Source: Variovorax sp. J22P240 (lineage in GTDB: Bacteria; Pseudomonadota; Gammaproteobacteria; Burkholderiales; Burkholderiaceae_C). From it: 64,000 bases of DNA. Shown here one piece after another: positions 35,040 through 42,989 of this stretch. The translations under genes and the position numbers were made by a program. How positions within the stretch are numbered: position 1 is the stretch's first letter; each line of letters opens with the position of its first letter. The notes beneath the pieces are model-generated. The model saw only the letters and a program-made list of their open reading frames with translations, searched no databases and had not been told where the DNA came from. The DNA lies in assembly GCF_030316855.1 (NCBI RefSeq), contig NZ_JASZYR010000001.1, forward strand, positions 310,001-374,000. The letters run 5' to 3'.

Positions 35040-36026
35040 ATGATTGAAGGACAACAGAATTTCTCTCGCCGCTCGGTGCTGGCCGCCTCGCTGGCAGCCG
35101 TCGCGATGGGCGCGCTGCCCCTTGCTGCTCGCGCGCAATCCGGCACGGTCCGGTTCATCCTGCCCAACGCCACGGGCTCGGGCGTGGACGCGATCACTCG
35201 CGCCGCCCAGCCGGCACTTTCCAAGGCGCTCAATGCGTCCGTGGTGGTCGACAACCAGCCCGGCGCAGGCGGCGTGGTCGGCCTGCAGGCGCTGGCGCGC
35301 TCGGCGCCCGACGGCAACACGCTGTCGGTCGTGTCGAACAACGTGGTGATCTTTCCTAGCGTGTTCAAGTCGCTGCCTTTCGACATGCCGGGCGATTTCA
35401 CGCCGATCGCCATCGTGGGAGCGACGCCCATGGTGCTGGTGGTCAACCCGAAGGTACCGGCCAACAACAGCAAGGAACTTGTCGCCCTGCTCAAGAGCAA
35501 GCCGGGGGCGCTGAATTTCGCTTCCGGTGGCAACGGCACGATCCTGCACCTGGCGACCGAATTGTTCCTCGAGCAGGCGGGCGTGACCGCCAAGCACATC
35601 CCCTACAAGGGTGTCGGCCCGATGGTCACCGACCTGATCGGCGGGCAGGTCGAGTTCGGCACGGCCGCACTGCCCAGCGTCCAGGCGCACATCAAGAGTG
35701 GTGCGCTCCGCGCGATCGGTGTTCTCACAGCGAAGCGCGTTCCGGCCGCACCGGAGATTCCGACTTTCGTCGAGCAGGGGCTGCCGAATTTCGTGGTGGA
35801 TGCCTGGTTCGCGGTCATCGGCCCGAAGGGCCTCAGTGCGGCCAACGTGAAGAAGGTCCACGACGCCGTGGTCACCGCTTTCGAGGACCCGGCCGTCAAG
35901 GAAGCAATGGCCAAGCAGGGGAACACGATCGCGGTCAGCACGCCCGAACATGCGCAGGCGGCGTTCAAGAGTGAATTGGCGAAGTACGCGGCGCTCGTCA
36001 AGAAGGCGGGCATCGAGCCGCAGTAG
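35040..36026 (+). CDS. Bug/TctC-family periplasmic solute-binding protein
   Basis: A 328-residue protein with AAAAGGAGA before the ATG. The N-terminus carries a twin-arginine-type signal (FSRRSVLAASLAAVAMGALP). The mature part shows RFILPNATGSGVDAITRAAQ, VVDNQPGAGGVVGLQALARS, FASGGNGTILHL and the HIPYKGVGPMVTDLIGGQVEF block, all typical of Bug proteins that bind carboxylates. No tctA/tctB membrane genes are near, which is usual for the large orphan Bug sets of Burkholderiales. The ligand is unknown. Confidence 0.93.
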   Translation: MIEGQQNFSRRSVLAASLAAVAMGALPLAARAQSGTVRFILPNATGSGVDAITRAAQPALSKALNASVVVDNQPGAGGVVGLQALARSAPDGNTLSVVSNNVVIFPSVFKSLPFDMPGDFTPIAIVGATPMVLVVNPKVPANNSKELVALLKSKPGALNFASGGNGTILHLATELFLEQAGVTAKHIPYKGVGPMVTDLIGGQVEFGTAALPSVQAHIKSGALRAIGVLTAKRVPAAPEIPTFVEQGLPNFVVDAWFAVIGPKGLSAANVKKVHDAVVTAFEDPAVKEAMAKQGNTIAVSTPEHAQAAFKSELAKYAALVKKAGIEPQ

Positions 36027-36038
36027 GCGGCGCGCGGG

Positions 36039-36350
36039 CTAGAGGCCCATGAACTCGGAGATCCGCTGGGTGACCGTCTTCTTGGGCGGCTTCGGTCCCA
36101 AGGCACCCATGCGGTGATCCGCCACCGCATCCAGTGCGTCGGCGACTTTGGCGCGGCGGTCGTCGACGTCGCTGCCGCGGCGCCACCTGTTGGCCACCAT
36201 CCGTATTTCCTCCAAGCTCATCGGAGGCAGGGGCGCCTCGCAGGTGATCGGCCTGCGGGGTTCGTTATTCACCGGGACGCGCAGCCGCCGCGGTCCGAAT
36301 AGCCCGCTCGAAGACGATGCGGGACGGCCGGAGAAGTGGAATTGTTCCAT
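36039..36350 (-). CDS. Small hypothetical protein
   Basis: A 103-residue protein from the ATG at 36350 (MEQFHFSGRP). It is basic, with a low-complexity first part and a helical second part (MSLEEIRMVANRWRRGSDVD, VADALDAVADHRMGALG). No family is recognised. The C-terminal half has normal coding character; the longer open frame upstream overlaps the next gene and is not supported. It converges with the Bug gene, 12 bases apart. Confidence 0.55.
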   Translation of the reverse strand: MEQFHFSGRPASSSSGLFGPRRLRVPVNNEPRRPITCEAPLPPMSLEEIRMVANRWRRGSDVDDRRAKVADALDAVADHRMGALGPKPPKKTVTQRISEFMGL

Positions 36351-36405
36351 GCGGGAATTCTGTCGAATGCACCTGCGGCGGGCCAATAGCGCGGAGGTTG
36401 TAGGT

Positions 36406-36621
36406 TCACTTCGGCAGCAGCGCCAGCGCTTCGTCTCGCCACCAGGCGACCGCTTCCAGATAGCCTTCCCAGACGCAGCCGTTGCACCCTCGGCCGCAGC
36501 AGGTCGTGGGCTCCGGCGGCGGGTCGCGAAAGGCCTGGATGCCCGATGCGCGAAGATGGGTGGCGATGCGATGCACGGCGGTGCGTGCCGACGAGGCGTC
36601 GTTGATGGCGGGGAGATCCAC
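36406..36621 (-). CDS. Small oxidoreductase-like domain protein (PF09791-type)
   Basis: A 71-residue protein starting at GTG 36621; an in-frame stop lies nine bases upstream of the GTG, so no longer form exists. The C-terminal half has P-P-E-P-T-T-C-C-G-R-G-C-N-G-C-V-W-E-G-Y, the four-cysteine signature of the oxidoreductase-like protein domain. The cysteines may bind metal; the activity of the family is not established. Confidence 0.75.
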   Translation of the reverse strand: MDLPAINDASSARTAVHRIATHLRASGIQAFRDPPPEPTTCCGRGCNGCVWEGYLEAVAWWRDEALALLPK

Positions 36622-36685
36622 GCTTCGATGTTAGGCGACGTGGGGCTTGCAGGATGTGCCTGCCGAGGCGCGGGACAGGGGTACG

Positions 36686-37273
36686 ATGCCCGCGATGAGT
36701 TCGAGTCCATCCATCATTTCCAATCGCCATTGCCCGCGCATTTACCTCGCAGGCCCGGATGTTTTCTTCCCCTGCCAGGAAGACATCTTCCTGGCTCTGA
36801 AGGCGCAGTGCGCGCAACTCGGCATGGAGGGGCTCGCGCCGACCGACACTGCCTTGTCGCCGGCGACCCACCCGGAGCCCCATGACTTGGCGCAGGCCAT
36901 CTACGAAGGCAACGTCGAGATGATTCGTCAGTCGGACGGCGTGATCGCCAACCTGATGAGCTTCCGCGGCCAGGAGCCCGATTCGGGCACGGTGTTCGAA
37001 GTGGGGTTTGCGGTCGCGCTCGGAAAGCCCGTCGTCGGCTACGGCGTTCCGGAGGGCACCTATGCGGACCGTGTCGCTGCGGCGATCGCCTGCAGTTCGG
37101 ATGCGGTGGGGGAGGTCAGGGAGACCGAGACCGGTGCGATGGTCGAGGGCTTCGGCCAACCGCTCAACCTCATGTTGGCCCGCTCGATCCGGCTCGCTCC
37201 GACGGCCCGCGAAGCGCTCGATTGGCTCGCGGCCAAACTGGGAGCGCAAGCAAAGAGGCCCAGCGGGGTTTAG
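36686..37273 (+). CDS. Nucleoside 2-deoxyribosyltransferase-like protein
   Basis: A 195-residue protein. The start at 36686 follows AGGGG; an ATG nine bases on is also possible. The fold shows RIYLAGPDVFF at the N-terminus, EGNVEMIRQSDGVIANLMSF and the catalytic-region DSGTVFEVGFAVALGKPVVGY, which match the nucleoside 2-deoxyribosyltransferase family (N-glycosidic bond exchange or hydrolysis). Its stop codon sits in the loop of a nine-base-pair hairpin (37257-37283). Confidence 0.87.
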   Translation: MPAMSSSPSIISNRHCPRIYLAGPDVFFPCQEDIFLALKAQCAQLGMEGLAPTDTALSPATHPEPHDLAQAIYEGNVEMIRQSDGVIANLMSFRGQEPDSGTVFEVGFAVALGKPVVGYGVPEGTYADRVAAAIACSSDAVGEVRETETGAMVEGFGQPLNLMLARSIRLAPTAREALDWLAAKLGAQAKRPSGV

Positions 37274-37283
37274 TCGCTGGGCC
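37257..37283. terminator. Hairpin around the stop codon of the deoxyribosyltransferase-like gene
   Basis: GGCCCAGCG / CGCTGGGCC form a perfect nine-base-pair stem with a nine-base loop that contains the TAG stop. No T-run follows, so classical termination is doubtful; mRNA 3'-end protection is another option. Confidence 0.4.
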
Positions 37284-37914
37284 CTGGGCTTCCCTTTGTG
37301 CTGCGTTTGCCTTCGAGAGGCTGCGTTTGCCTACGTGAGAGGCGCACAGGAAACCCAACGGGCCCACTCTAAGCATTTGCACCCCGCGCGTCTCCATCCA
37401 TCGGCCGATTGGCGCGATTCCCCAGGTTTCAGCTGCCACAAAAGGTTTCGCGCCCTCCAAAGTGACCGACTGCCTGTTTTCGAGGCACCGCGTTGGAAAC
37501 CCAGTCTGGAGTCGATCCCTTGCGTTGTGCAGGCGGTTGTCCACAACTCTGTCCACGGTGCTCGGGGACAAACCCAGAGTGCCCGCCGCACCCTTTCGGA
37601 GCACCCGCCGATGAGGGCGACCTGCCTCGGGAAGCGTATTGGCGTGCTGGCGGCGATGGCGTACTTTCGGCCTGGCCCGCAGGCCAGGGTGTAGTGATCT
37701 CTGCCTTGCGGCAGTGGGGTTCTTAGGTGTTTTCACTGATGTCGACGATGATTGTCAACATAAGTGTTGACATGAATTTCGACAAAACCTAAATTCCACC
37801 GGACAGTCTCGGCACGCCCGGCCAATCCAGGGCAGTCCGAGCTGACAAGTTCGCCAACATGCCGGGCCGGTCCCTGCAGGTTGGCGCCCGGTGCCACCGC
37901 AAGGAGACCAATCG
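37274..37914. other. Gene-free stretch of about 640 bases with several repeats
   Basis: No open frame here has convincing coding character. It holds a 12-base direct repeat CTGCGTTTGCCT (37301-37312 and 37321-37332), two TGTCCAC-containing motifs near 37550 that loosely resemble DnaA boxes, a hairpin CCTGGCC-CGCA-GGCCAGG (37671-37688) and the operator palindrome at 37753. The last 170 bases are likely the control region of the catabolic operon; the rest could hide a small RNA or a decayed gene. Confidence 0.5.
37753..37772. promoter_or_regulatory. Palindromic operator candidate of the hydantoinase-type operon
   Basis: TGTCAACA-TAAG-TGTTGACA is a perfect inverted repeat with eight-base arms, in an AT-rich patch about 140 bases before the transporter start. 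GTCGAC (37741-37746) and TTCGACAAA (37778-37786) nearby share its half-site. GntR-type regulators of the FCD class bind palindromes of this kind, and such a regulator closes the operon at 42193, so it is the first candidate. Confidence 0.65.
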
Positions 37915-39240
37915 ATGCAAACCACCATGACGGCCGGCGCGACAGCGACCGCCGCAGCGCCCGACACCACCCTTCAGCCGACCAAGGTCCGCTGGAAGAT
38001 CTTCCTGATGATGTTGTTCCTCATCTCGATCAACTACATCGACCGGGCGTCACTGTCCGTGGCCATGCCGCTGATCGCCAAGGAGTTCGATATCGGGCCG
38101 GCCGTGCAGGGCCTCCTGCTCAGTTCCTTCTTCTGGACCTACGCGCTCATGCAGATTCCCGGCGGCATGCTGGCCGACCGCTTCGGTCCGCGAGTCGTCA
38201 TTGCCGGCGCGACGCTCGGCTGGGGCTTCTTCCAGGCCATCGCTGCGTTCTGTACCGGCTGGGTTCCGCTGCTGCTGACGCGCCTGGGGCTGGGTGCGGC
38301 GGAGGCGCCGATCTATCCGGCTGGCGGCAAGCTGAACGGCATCTGGATGACGCAGAACGAGCGCGGCCGCGGCGCGACCCTGCTCGATGGCGGCGCGCCG
38401 CTCGGGGCCGCACTGGGTGCGATCCTGATTTCGGGGCTCATCGCCTTGCTCGGATCCTGGCGCCTGGCCTTCGTCATCGCCGGTGTAGGCACCGTGATCG
38501 CCGGCCTGTTCGCCTGGAACTACATCCGCAACCATCCGCGCGAGCATCCCGGCGTCAACGAGGCCGAGGCGAAGTACATCGAAGCCAGCCATGCGGAAGA
38601 CGCGGCCAGCGAGCCGCAAGGCGCCAGCGGCCGCCTGCTCGACTTCCTGCGCTTCCGTTCGGTCTGGGGCATGTTCTTCGGCTGGATGTGCTTCAACGCA
38701 CTGTTCTACGGCCTGCTCACGTGGATGCCCAACTACCTCTCCAAGGTGCACGGCTTCGACATCAAGCAGATGGGCGGCGCGGTGTTCATCATGTTCTTCT
38801 CGGGCTTTGTCGGCGAAATGTTCGGCGGCTGGCTGGCCGACAAGTGGAAGGCCGCTGGCGCTTCGAACGCCAAGGTGTTGCGCACGCTGTTCGGCGTTTC
38901 GTCGGTCATCGCGACGATCGCGATCTATACGGTGTCGCAGATCACGAGCCCCATCGCCGTCGTGATCCTCCTGTCGATCACGCTGTTCTTCCTGCGCTGG
39001 TGCGGCCTCTTCTGGTGCGTGCCTTCGATCCTCGGCCGCAGGGCGCACGTCGGCTTCCTCGGCGGCACGATGAACCTGGGCGGCAACGTCGCGGGCATCG
39101 GCGTGCCGATCGTGGTCGGCCTGATCGTGCAAGCCACCGGTTCCTACTTCATGGCACTGATGCTCTTTGCCGCGGCCGGTGCAGGCTTGTTCATCTGCTC
39201 CACGCTGTTGATCGATTACAGCAAGAAGCTTCCCGTCTAG
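37915..39240 (+). CDS. MFS transporter, anion:cation symporter type
   Basis: A 441-residue protein with about 12 transmembrane segments. AAGGAGA precedes the ATG at 37915. The motif NYIDRASLSVAMPLIAKEF in the first helix region, and GGMLADRFGPR between helices 2 and 3, are typical of the D-galactonate/glucarate/phthalate (ACS) family that imports organic acids with protons. It heads the operon with the two racemase-superfamily genes, the hydantoinase and the GntR gene, so it probably imports the hydantoin-like or acidic substrate. Confidence 0.92.
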   Translation: MQTTMTAGATATAAAPDTTLQPTKVRWKIFLMMLFLISINYIDRASLSVAMPLIAKEFDIGPAVQGLLLSSFFWTYALMQIPGGMLADRFGPRVVIAGATLGWGFFQAIAAFCTGWVPLLLTRLGLGAAEAPIYPAGGKLNGIWMTQNERGRGATLLDGGAPLGAALGAILISGLIALLGSWRLAFVIAGVGTVIAGLFAWNYIRNHPREHPGVNEAEAKYIEASHAEDAASEPQGASGRLLDFLRFRSVWGMFFGWMCFNALFYGLLTWMPNYLSKVHGFDIKQMGGAVFIMFFSGFVGEMFGGWLADKWKAAGASNAKVLRTLFGVSSVIATIAIYTVSQITSPIAVVILLSITLFFLRWCGLFWCVPSILGRRAHVGFLGGTMNLGGNVAGIGVPIVVGLIVQATGSYFMALMLFAAAGAGLFICSTLLIDYSKKLPV

Positions 39241-39262
39241 TCCACTTTCGAGATCTCGCGAA

Positions 39263-39982
39263 ATGTCCCAGTCCCAACGCATCGGCGTGTTGACGCCTTC
39301 CTCCAACACGGCACTGGAGCCGCTGACCAGCGCGATGGTCGCCGGCGTGCCGGGCGTCTCGGCGCACTTCTCGCGATTCCGGGTGACCGAGATCTCGATG
39401 GGCGACAAGTCGCAGAACCAGTTCGACGAGCGCATGATCCTCGACGCCGCGAAGCTCCTGGCCGACGCGAACGTCGACGTGATTTGCTGGAGCGGCACGT
39501 CCGCGAGCTGGCTCGGCTTCGAGCGCGACCGCGCGCTGTGCGCCCGCATTACCGAAGCGACCGGCATTCCCGCGACGACCTCGGTGCTGGCGCTCAACGA
39601 ACTGCTTGCCGCGCAGGGCGCGCGCACGCTGGGGCTGGTGTCGCCCTATGTCGAGGACGTGCAGCGGCGCATCGTCGCCAACTACGCTGAACTCGACGTG
39701 GAATGCATCGCGGAACGCCATCTGGACCTGACGGTGAACTTCTCGTTCGCTGAAGTCGCGCCCGACACCTTGCGGACCATGATCCGCGAGGTCGCGCAGA
39801 AGAAGCCCGACGCCATCACCGTGATGTGCACCAACCTCCACGGTGCACCGCTGGTCGAGGAGATGGAACGCGAGCTCGGCATCCCGATCTACGACTCGGT
39901 GGCGACCGTGGTCTGGAAGGCGCTGAAGATCGCTGGCGTGGACCCGCGCGCGGTCAAGGGCTGGGGAGGGCTGTTCGCATGA
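39263..39982 (+). CDS. Maleate isomerase/arylmalonate decarboxylase-type Asp/Glu racemase superfamily protein
   Basis: A 239-residue protein. RIGVLTPSSNTALEPLTSAM and HFSRFRVTEI at the start and CTNLHGAPLVEEMERELGIP near the end fit the maleate cis-trans isomerase/AMDase branch. C189 is the conserved second cysteine. The first catalytic position, in SGTSASW, appears to be G78 rather than cysteine, as in arylmalonate decarboxylase; C75 is close but out of register. Racemases and maleate isomerase use two cysteines, so a decarboxylase-like or other one-base chemistry is possible. Its stop overlaps the hydantoinase start (ATGA). Confidence 0.82.
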   Translation: MSQSQRIGVLTPSSNTALEPLTSAMVAGVPGVSAHFSRFRVTEISMGDKSQNQFDERMILDAAKLLADANVDVICWSGTSASWLGFERDRALCARITEATGIPATTSVLALNELLAAQGARTLGLVSPYVEDVQRRIVANYAELDVECIAERHLDLTVNFSFAEVAPDTLRTMIREVAQKKPDAITVMCTNLHGAPLVEEMERELGIPIYDSVATVVWKALKIAGVDPRAVKGWGGLFA

Positions 39983-41415
39983 GCGCAGGCACTTTCGATC
40001 TCGTCGTGCGCAATGCGCGCGTCGCCACCGCGAGCGACACCTTCGACGCGGACATCGGCATCACCGGTGGCCGGATTGTGCAACTGGGAATGGGCTTGCC
40101 AGCGGGCCGTCGCGAGATCGACGCCGCTGGCGCCTTCGTCACGCCCGGTGGCGTCGATGCCCACTGCCATCTCGACCAGCCCATGGAAGCACCCGTGCGC
40201 ATGGCGGATGACTTCGACACCGGCACGCGTGCGGCAGCCTGCGGCGGCACGACCACGGTGATCCCGTTCGCCGCGCAACAGAAGGGCCAGTCGCTGCGCG
40301 CCGCGGTGCGCGACTACCACGAGCGCGCCGAGGGCCGCGCGCACGTCGACCACGCCTTCCACCTGATCGTCAGCGACCCCACCGAGGACGTGCTGACGAA
40401 CGAACTGCCGCAGCTGATCGCCGAGGGCTATACGTCGTTCAAGATCTACATGACCTACGACGACCTCAAGCTCAACGACGGCCAGATCCTGGACGTGCTG
40501 GACGTCGCGCGCAGCCATGATGCGATGGCGATGATCCACGCCGAGAACGCCGATTGCATCGAATGGCTGACCCGGCGGCTGGAGGCCAGCGGACGCACTG
40601 CGCCGCGCTTCCATGCGCATTCGCGGCCGATGCTGGTCGAACGCGAGGCGACCCATCGCGCCATCGCGCTGTCGGAGCTGGTCGACGTGCCGATCATGAT
40701 CGTGCACGTGTCGGGCAAGGAGGCGGTCGAGCAGATCCGCTGGGCGCGCTCGCACGGCCTGCACGTGTTCGCGGAGACCTGCCCGCAGTACCTGTTCCTG
40801 ACGGCGGAGGACCTCGGCATCGACGACAGCTACGGCGGCGCCCGCTGCGTGTGCAGCCCGCCGCCGCGCAACAAGGACAACCAGCAGGTCATCTGGAATG
40901 GACTGGCCGACGGCCTGTTCACGATTTTCTCGTCCGACCATGCGCCGTTTCGCTACGACGCGCTGGAAGGCAAGAAACCGGGTGGCAAGGAGGTCGAGTT
41001 CCGCCACATCCCCAACGGGATTCCCGGCATCGAGACGCGCCTGCCGTTGCTGTTCTCGCATGGCGTGCTCGACGGGCGCATTACGATCAACCGCTTTGTC
41101 GAACTCACCTCGACGAACCCCGCCAAGGCCTACGGATTGCATCCGCGCAAGGGGACGATCGCCATCGGCGCGGACGCCGACCTGGTGGTCTGGGGCGCGA
41201 CGCCGCGGCAGGTGCGAAATGCCGACCTGCACCACGCCGTGGACTACACGCCGTACGAGGGCATCGACGTGAAGGCATGGCCTGCATTGACGATCGCGCG
41301 CGGCGAAGTCGTGTGGGACGGCCAGACCTTCCATCCGCGCGCCGGCCGCGGAGAATTCCTGCGTCGCGGCAGACCCACGCTGCTGCCCGCAGCAAGACAG
41401 CGAGGCGCGCCATGA
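39979..41415 (+). CDS. Hydantoinase/dihydropyrimidinase
   Basis: A 478-residue amidohydrolase from the ATG at 39979, which overlaps the previous stop. Metal ligands are readable: H62 and H64 in VDAHCHLDQP, the carboxylated lysine K155 in TSFKIYMTYDD, histidines in MIHAENAD and MIVHVSG, and the aspartate in FSSDHAPFR. This is the D-hydantoinase/dihydropyrimidinase pattern (ring opening of hydantoins or dihydropyrimidines to N-carbamoyl acids). No N-carbamoylase gene is in the window. It is coupled to the next gene by a second ATGA overlap. Confidence 0.92.
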   Translation: MSAGTFDLVVRNARVATASDTFDADIGITGGRIVQLGMGLPAGRREIDAAGAFVTPGGVDAHCHLDQPMEAPVRMADDFDTGTRAAACGGTTTVIPFAAQQKGQSLRAAVRDYHERAEGRAHVDHAFHLIVSDPTEDVLTNELPQLIAEGYTSFKIYMTYDDLKLNDGQILDVLDVARSHDAMAMIHAENADCIEWLTRRLEASGRTAPRFHAHSRPMLVEREATHRAIALSELVDVPIMIVHVSGKEAVEQIRWARSHGLHVFAETCPQYLFLTAEDLGIDDSYGGARCVCSPPPRNKDNQQVIWNGLADGLFTIFSSDHAPFRYDALEGKKPGGKEVEFRHIPNGIPGIETRLPLLFSHGVLDGRITINRFVELTSTNPAKAYGLHPRKGTIAIGADADLVVWGATPRQVRNADLHHAVDYTPYEGIDVKAWPALTIARGEVVWDGQTFHPRAGRGEFLRRGRPTLLPAARQRGAP

Positions 41416-42167
41416 AGATCCTGCTGATCAATCCCAACACCTCCCAGAGCGTCTCCGACCTCATCGAGGCCGAGGCGCGGCGCGCTGCCGCGCCGGATAC
41501 GCAACTGAGCGTGCTCACGGCGCCGTTCGGCGTGGCGTACATCGAGACGCGGTTCGAGTCGCTCATCGGTGCCTACGCCACGGCGACGCTCGCGGCCGAG
41601 CACTGCGACCAGCACGACGCCATCGTGGTGGCGGCCTTCGGCGATCCGGGCATCGATGGCCTGCGCGAAGTGCTGGACATCCCCGTCGTCGGGCTGACGG
41701 AGGCGGCGCTGATGAGCGCCTGCCTGCTCGGCAAGCGCTTCTCGATCGTGGCGATCTCGCACCGCATCACGGCGTGGTATCGCGAGTGCGTCGCGGCCAA
41801 CGGCCTGAGTAAGCGGCTGGCTAGCATCCGCAACCTGGACAACCCGCTGAAGGACATCGGCCGTGTGCAGGAAGACCACACGGCTCGCCTGGAAGCGCTG
41901 TGCCTGTCGGCCATCCAGGACGACGGTGCGGACGTCATCATCATCGCCGGCGCCCCGCTGGCGGGCTTGGCGCGATCCATCCGGGACCGCATTCCCGTGC
42001 CCGTGGTCGATGGCGTGTCGAGCGCCGTGTGCCATGCACAGACGCTCGTCTCGCTGGGGACGTTGCCGGCGCGGCAGGGTAGTTTCGCGCCGCCACCGAT
42101 CAAGCCGAACCACGGTCTGCCCGAAGGCATCGCACGGCTGCTCGCGCGGGACCGAATGCAGAGGTGA
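41412..42167 (+). CDS. Hydantoin racemase-like Asp/Glu racemase family protein
   Basis: A 251-residue protein. KILLINPNTSQSVSDLI and TAPFGVAYIETRFE are typical of the hydantoin/allantoin racemase family. The two catalytic cysteines of studied members (in C-F-x-D-P-G and G-C-A-G-M contexts) are replaced here: AAFGDPG gives A75 and AGAPLAGLA gives A181. It may therefore not racemise by the two-cysteine route. Other cysteines (C104, C126, C164) are not at those positions. It is the last enzyme of the coupled set; the regulator gene follows after 25 bases. Confidence 0.85.
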   Translation: MKILLINPNTSQSVSDLIEAEARRAAAPDTQLSVLTAPFGVAYIETRFESLIGAYATATLAAEHCDQHDAIVVAAFGDPGIDGLREVLDIPVVGLTEAALMSACLLGKRFSIVAISHRITAWYRECVAANGLSKRLASIRNLDNPLKDIGRVQEDHTARLEALCLSAIQDDGADVIIIAGAPLAGLARSIRDRIPVPVVDGVSSAVCHAQTLVSLGTLPARQGSFAPPPIKPNHGLPEGIARLLARDRMQR

Positions 42168-42192
42168 AGCGCCGTCGCTAAGATCGAAGCGC

Positions 42193-42906
42193 ATGCCAAA
42201 GAAACTAAGTTCCCCCCCCATTGAAGCGAGCGGCACTGGCCGCGAGCAGAGCGTCGACGCCATTGCCGAGAAGATCTCCACGGCGATCCTCGAACACCGC
42301 CTGGCCCCGGGCACCAAGCTAGGCGAGGACCGTCTGGCCACGATCTTCGGCACCAGCCGTGCCAAGGTGCGCGAGGTGCTGGCCCGACTGGCGCACGAGC
42401 AAATCGTCGAACTGGTGCCGCAGCGCGGTGCGCACGTCGCCAAGCCGACCATCGAGCAGGCGCGCGATGTCTTCGAGGCGCGTCGACTCATCGAGCCCGG
42501 CGTGCTGCGCCGACTGGTCGGAACGATCGATGATTTCAAGATGCAGCGCCTGCGCCGGCACCTCGAACTCGAGGCCGATGCGCGTCAGCGCGGCGATGCG
42601 CGCGCCGTGGTGCGCCTCTCGGGCGAGTTCCACCTGCTGCTGGCCGAACTGGCCGGCAACTCGGCCCTCGCGCGCACCATGCGTGAGCTGTCGACGCTGA
42701 CCTGCCTGATCATCTCGCTGTACGACGCCCCCACCGCCACCAGTTGCCGCGCCGACGAGCATGAGGAAATCGTCGATGCGATCAAGCGGGGTGACGCCAA
42801 GCGCGCCGAGACGCTCATGCTCCATCACCTGGATCACATCCAGGAAAGCCTCAAGCTCGATGCGGGAAGCGATGAGGCGGATCTCGAAAGCATCCTCGGG
42901 GAATGA
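42193..42906 (+). CDS. GntR-family regulator, FCD subfamily
   Basis: A 237-residue regulator from the ATG at 42193. The winged helix (about 18-85) has KISTAILEHRLAPGTKLGED, FGTSRAKVREVLARL and LVPQRGAHVAKPT. The FCD effector domain follows, with the metal/ligand residues in FHLLLAELAGNSAL and DEHEEIVDAI. It lies at the end of the operon and probably controls it, acting at the palindrome 37753-37772; the inducer is likely a pathway intermediate (inference). Confidence 0.9.
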   Translation: MPKKLSSPPIEASGTGREQSVDAIAEKISTAILEHRLAPGTKLGEDRLATIFGTSRAKVREVLARLAHEQIVELVPQRGAHVAKPTIEQARDVFEARRLIEPGVLRRLVGTIDDFKMQRLRRHLELEADARQRGDARAVVRLSGEFHLLLAELAGNSALARTMRELSTLTCLIISLYDAPTATSCRADEHEEIVDAIKRGDAKRAETLMLHHLDHIQESLKLDAGSDEADLESILGE

Positions 42907-42989
42907 CCTAGTTCCTTTCGTCCGGCTGCCTCGCCGATAAGATGGCTGCCCATCGTGTGCGGGCCTCAAGACGAAAGGACTCTCCGAAG

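Noticed and set aside
37549..37572. TTGTCCACA and TGTCCACG resembling DnaA boxes, hence a possible origin
   Set aside because: Only two imperfect boxes, no AT-rich unwinding region beside them, and no dnaA, dnaN or parAB nearby.
38050..39627. A 525-codon minus-strand frame opposite the MFS transporter
   Set aside because: Shadow of the transporter and the next gene; low-complexity Glu/His/Gln translation.
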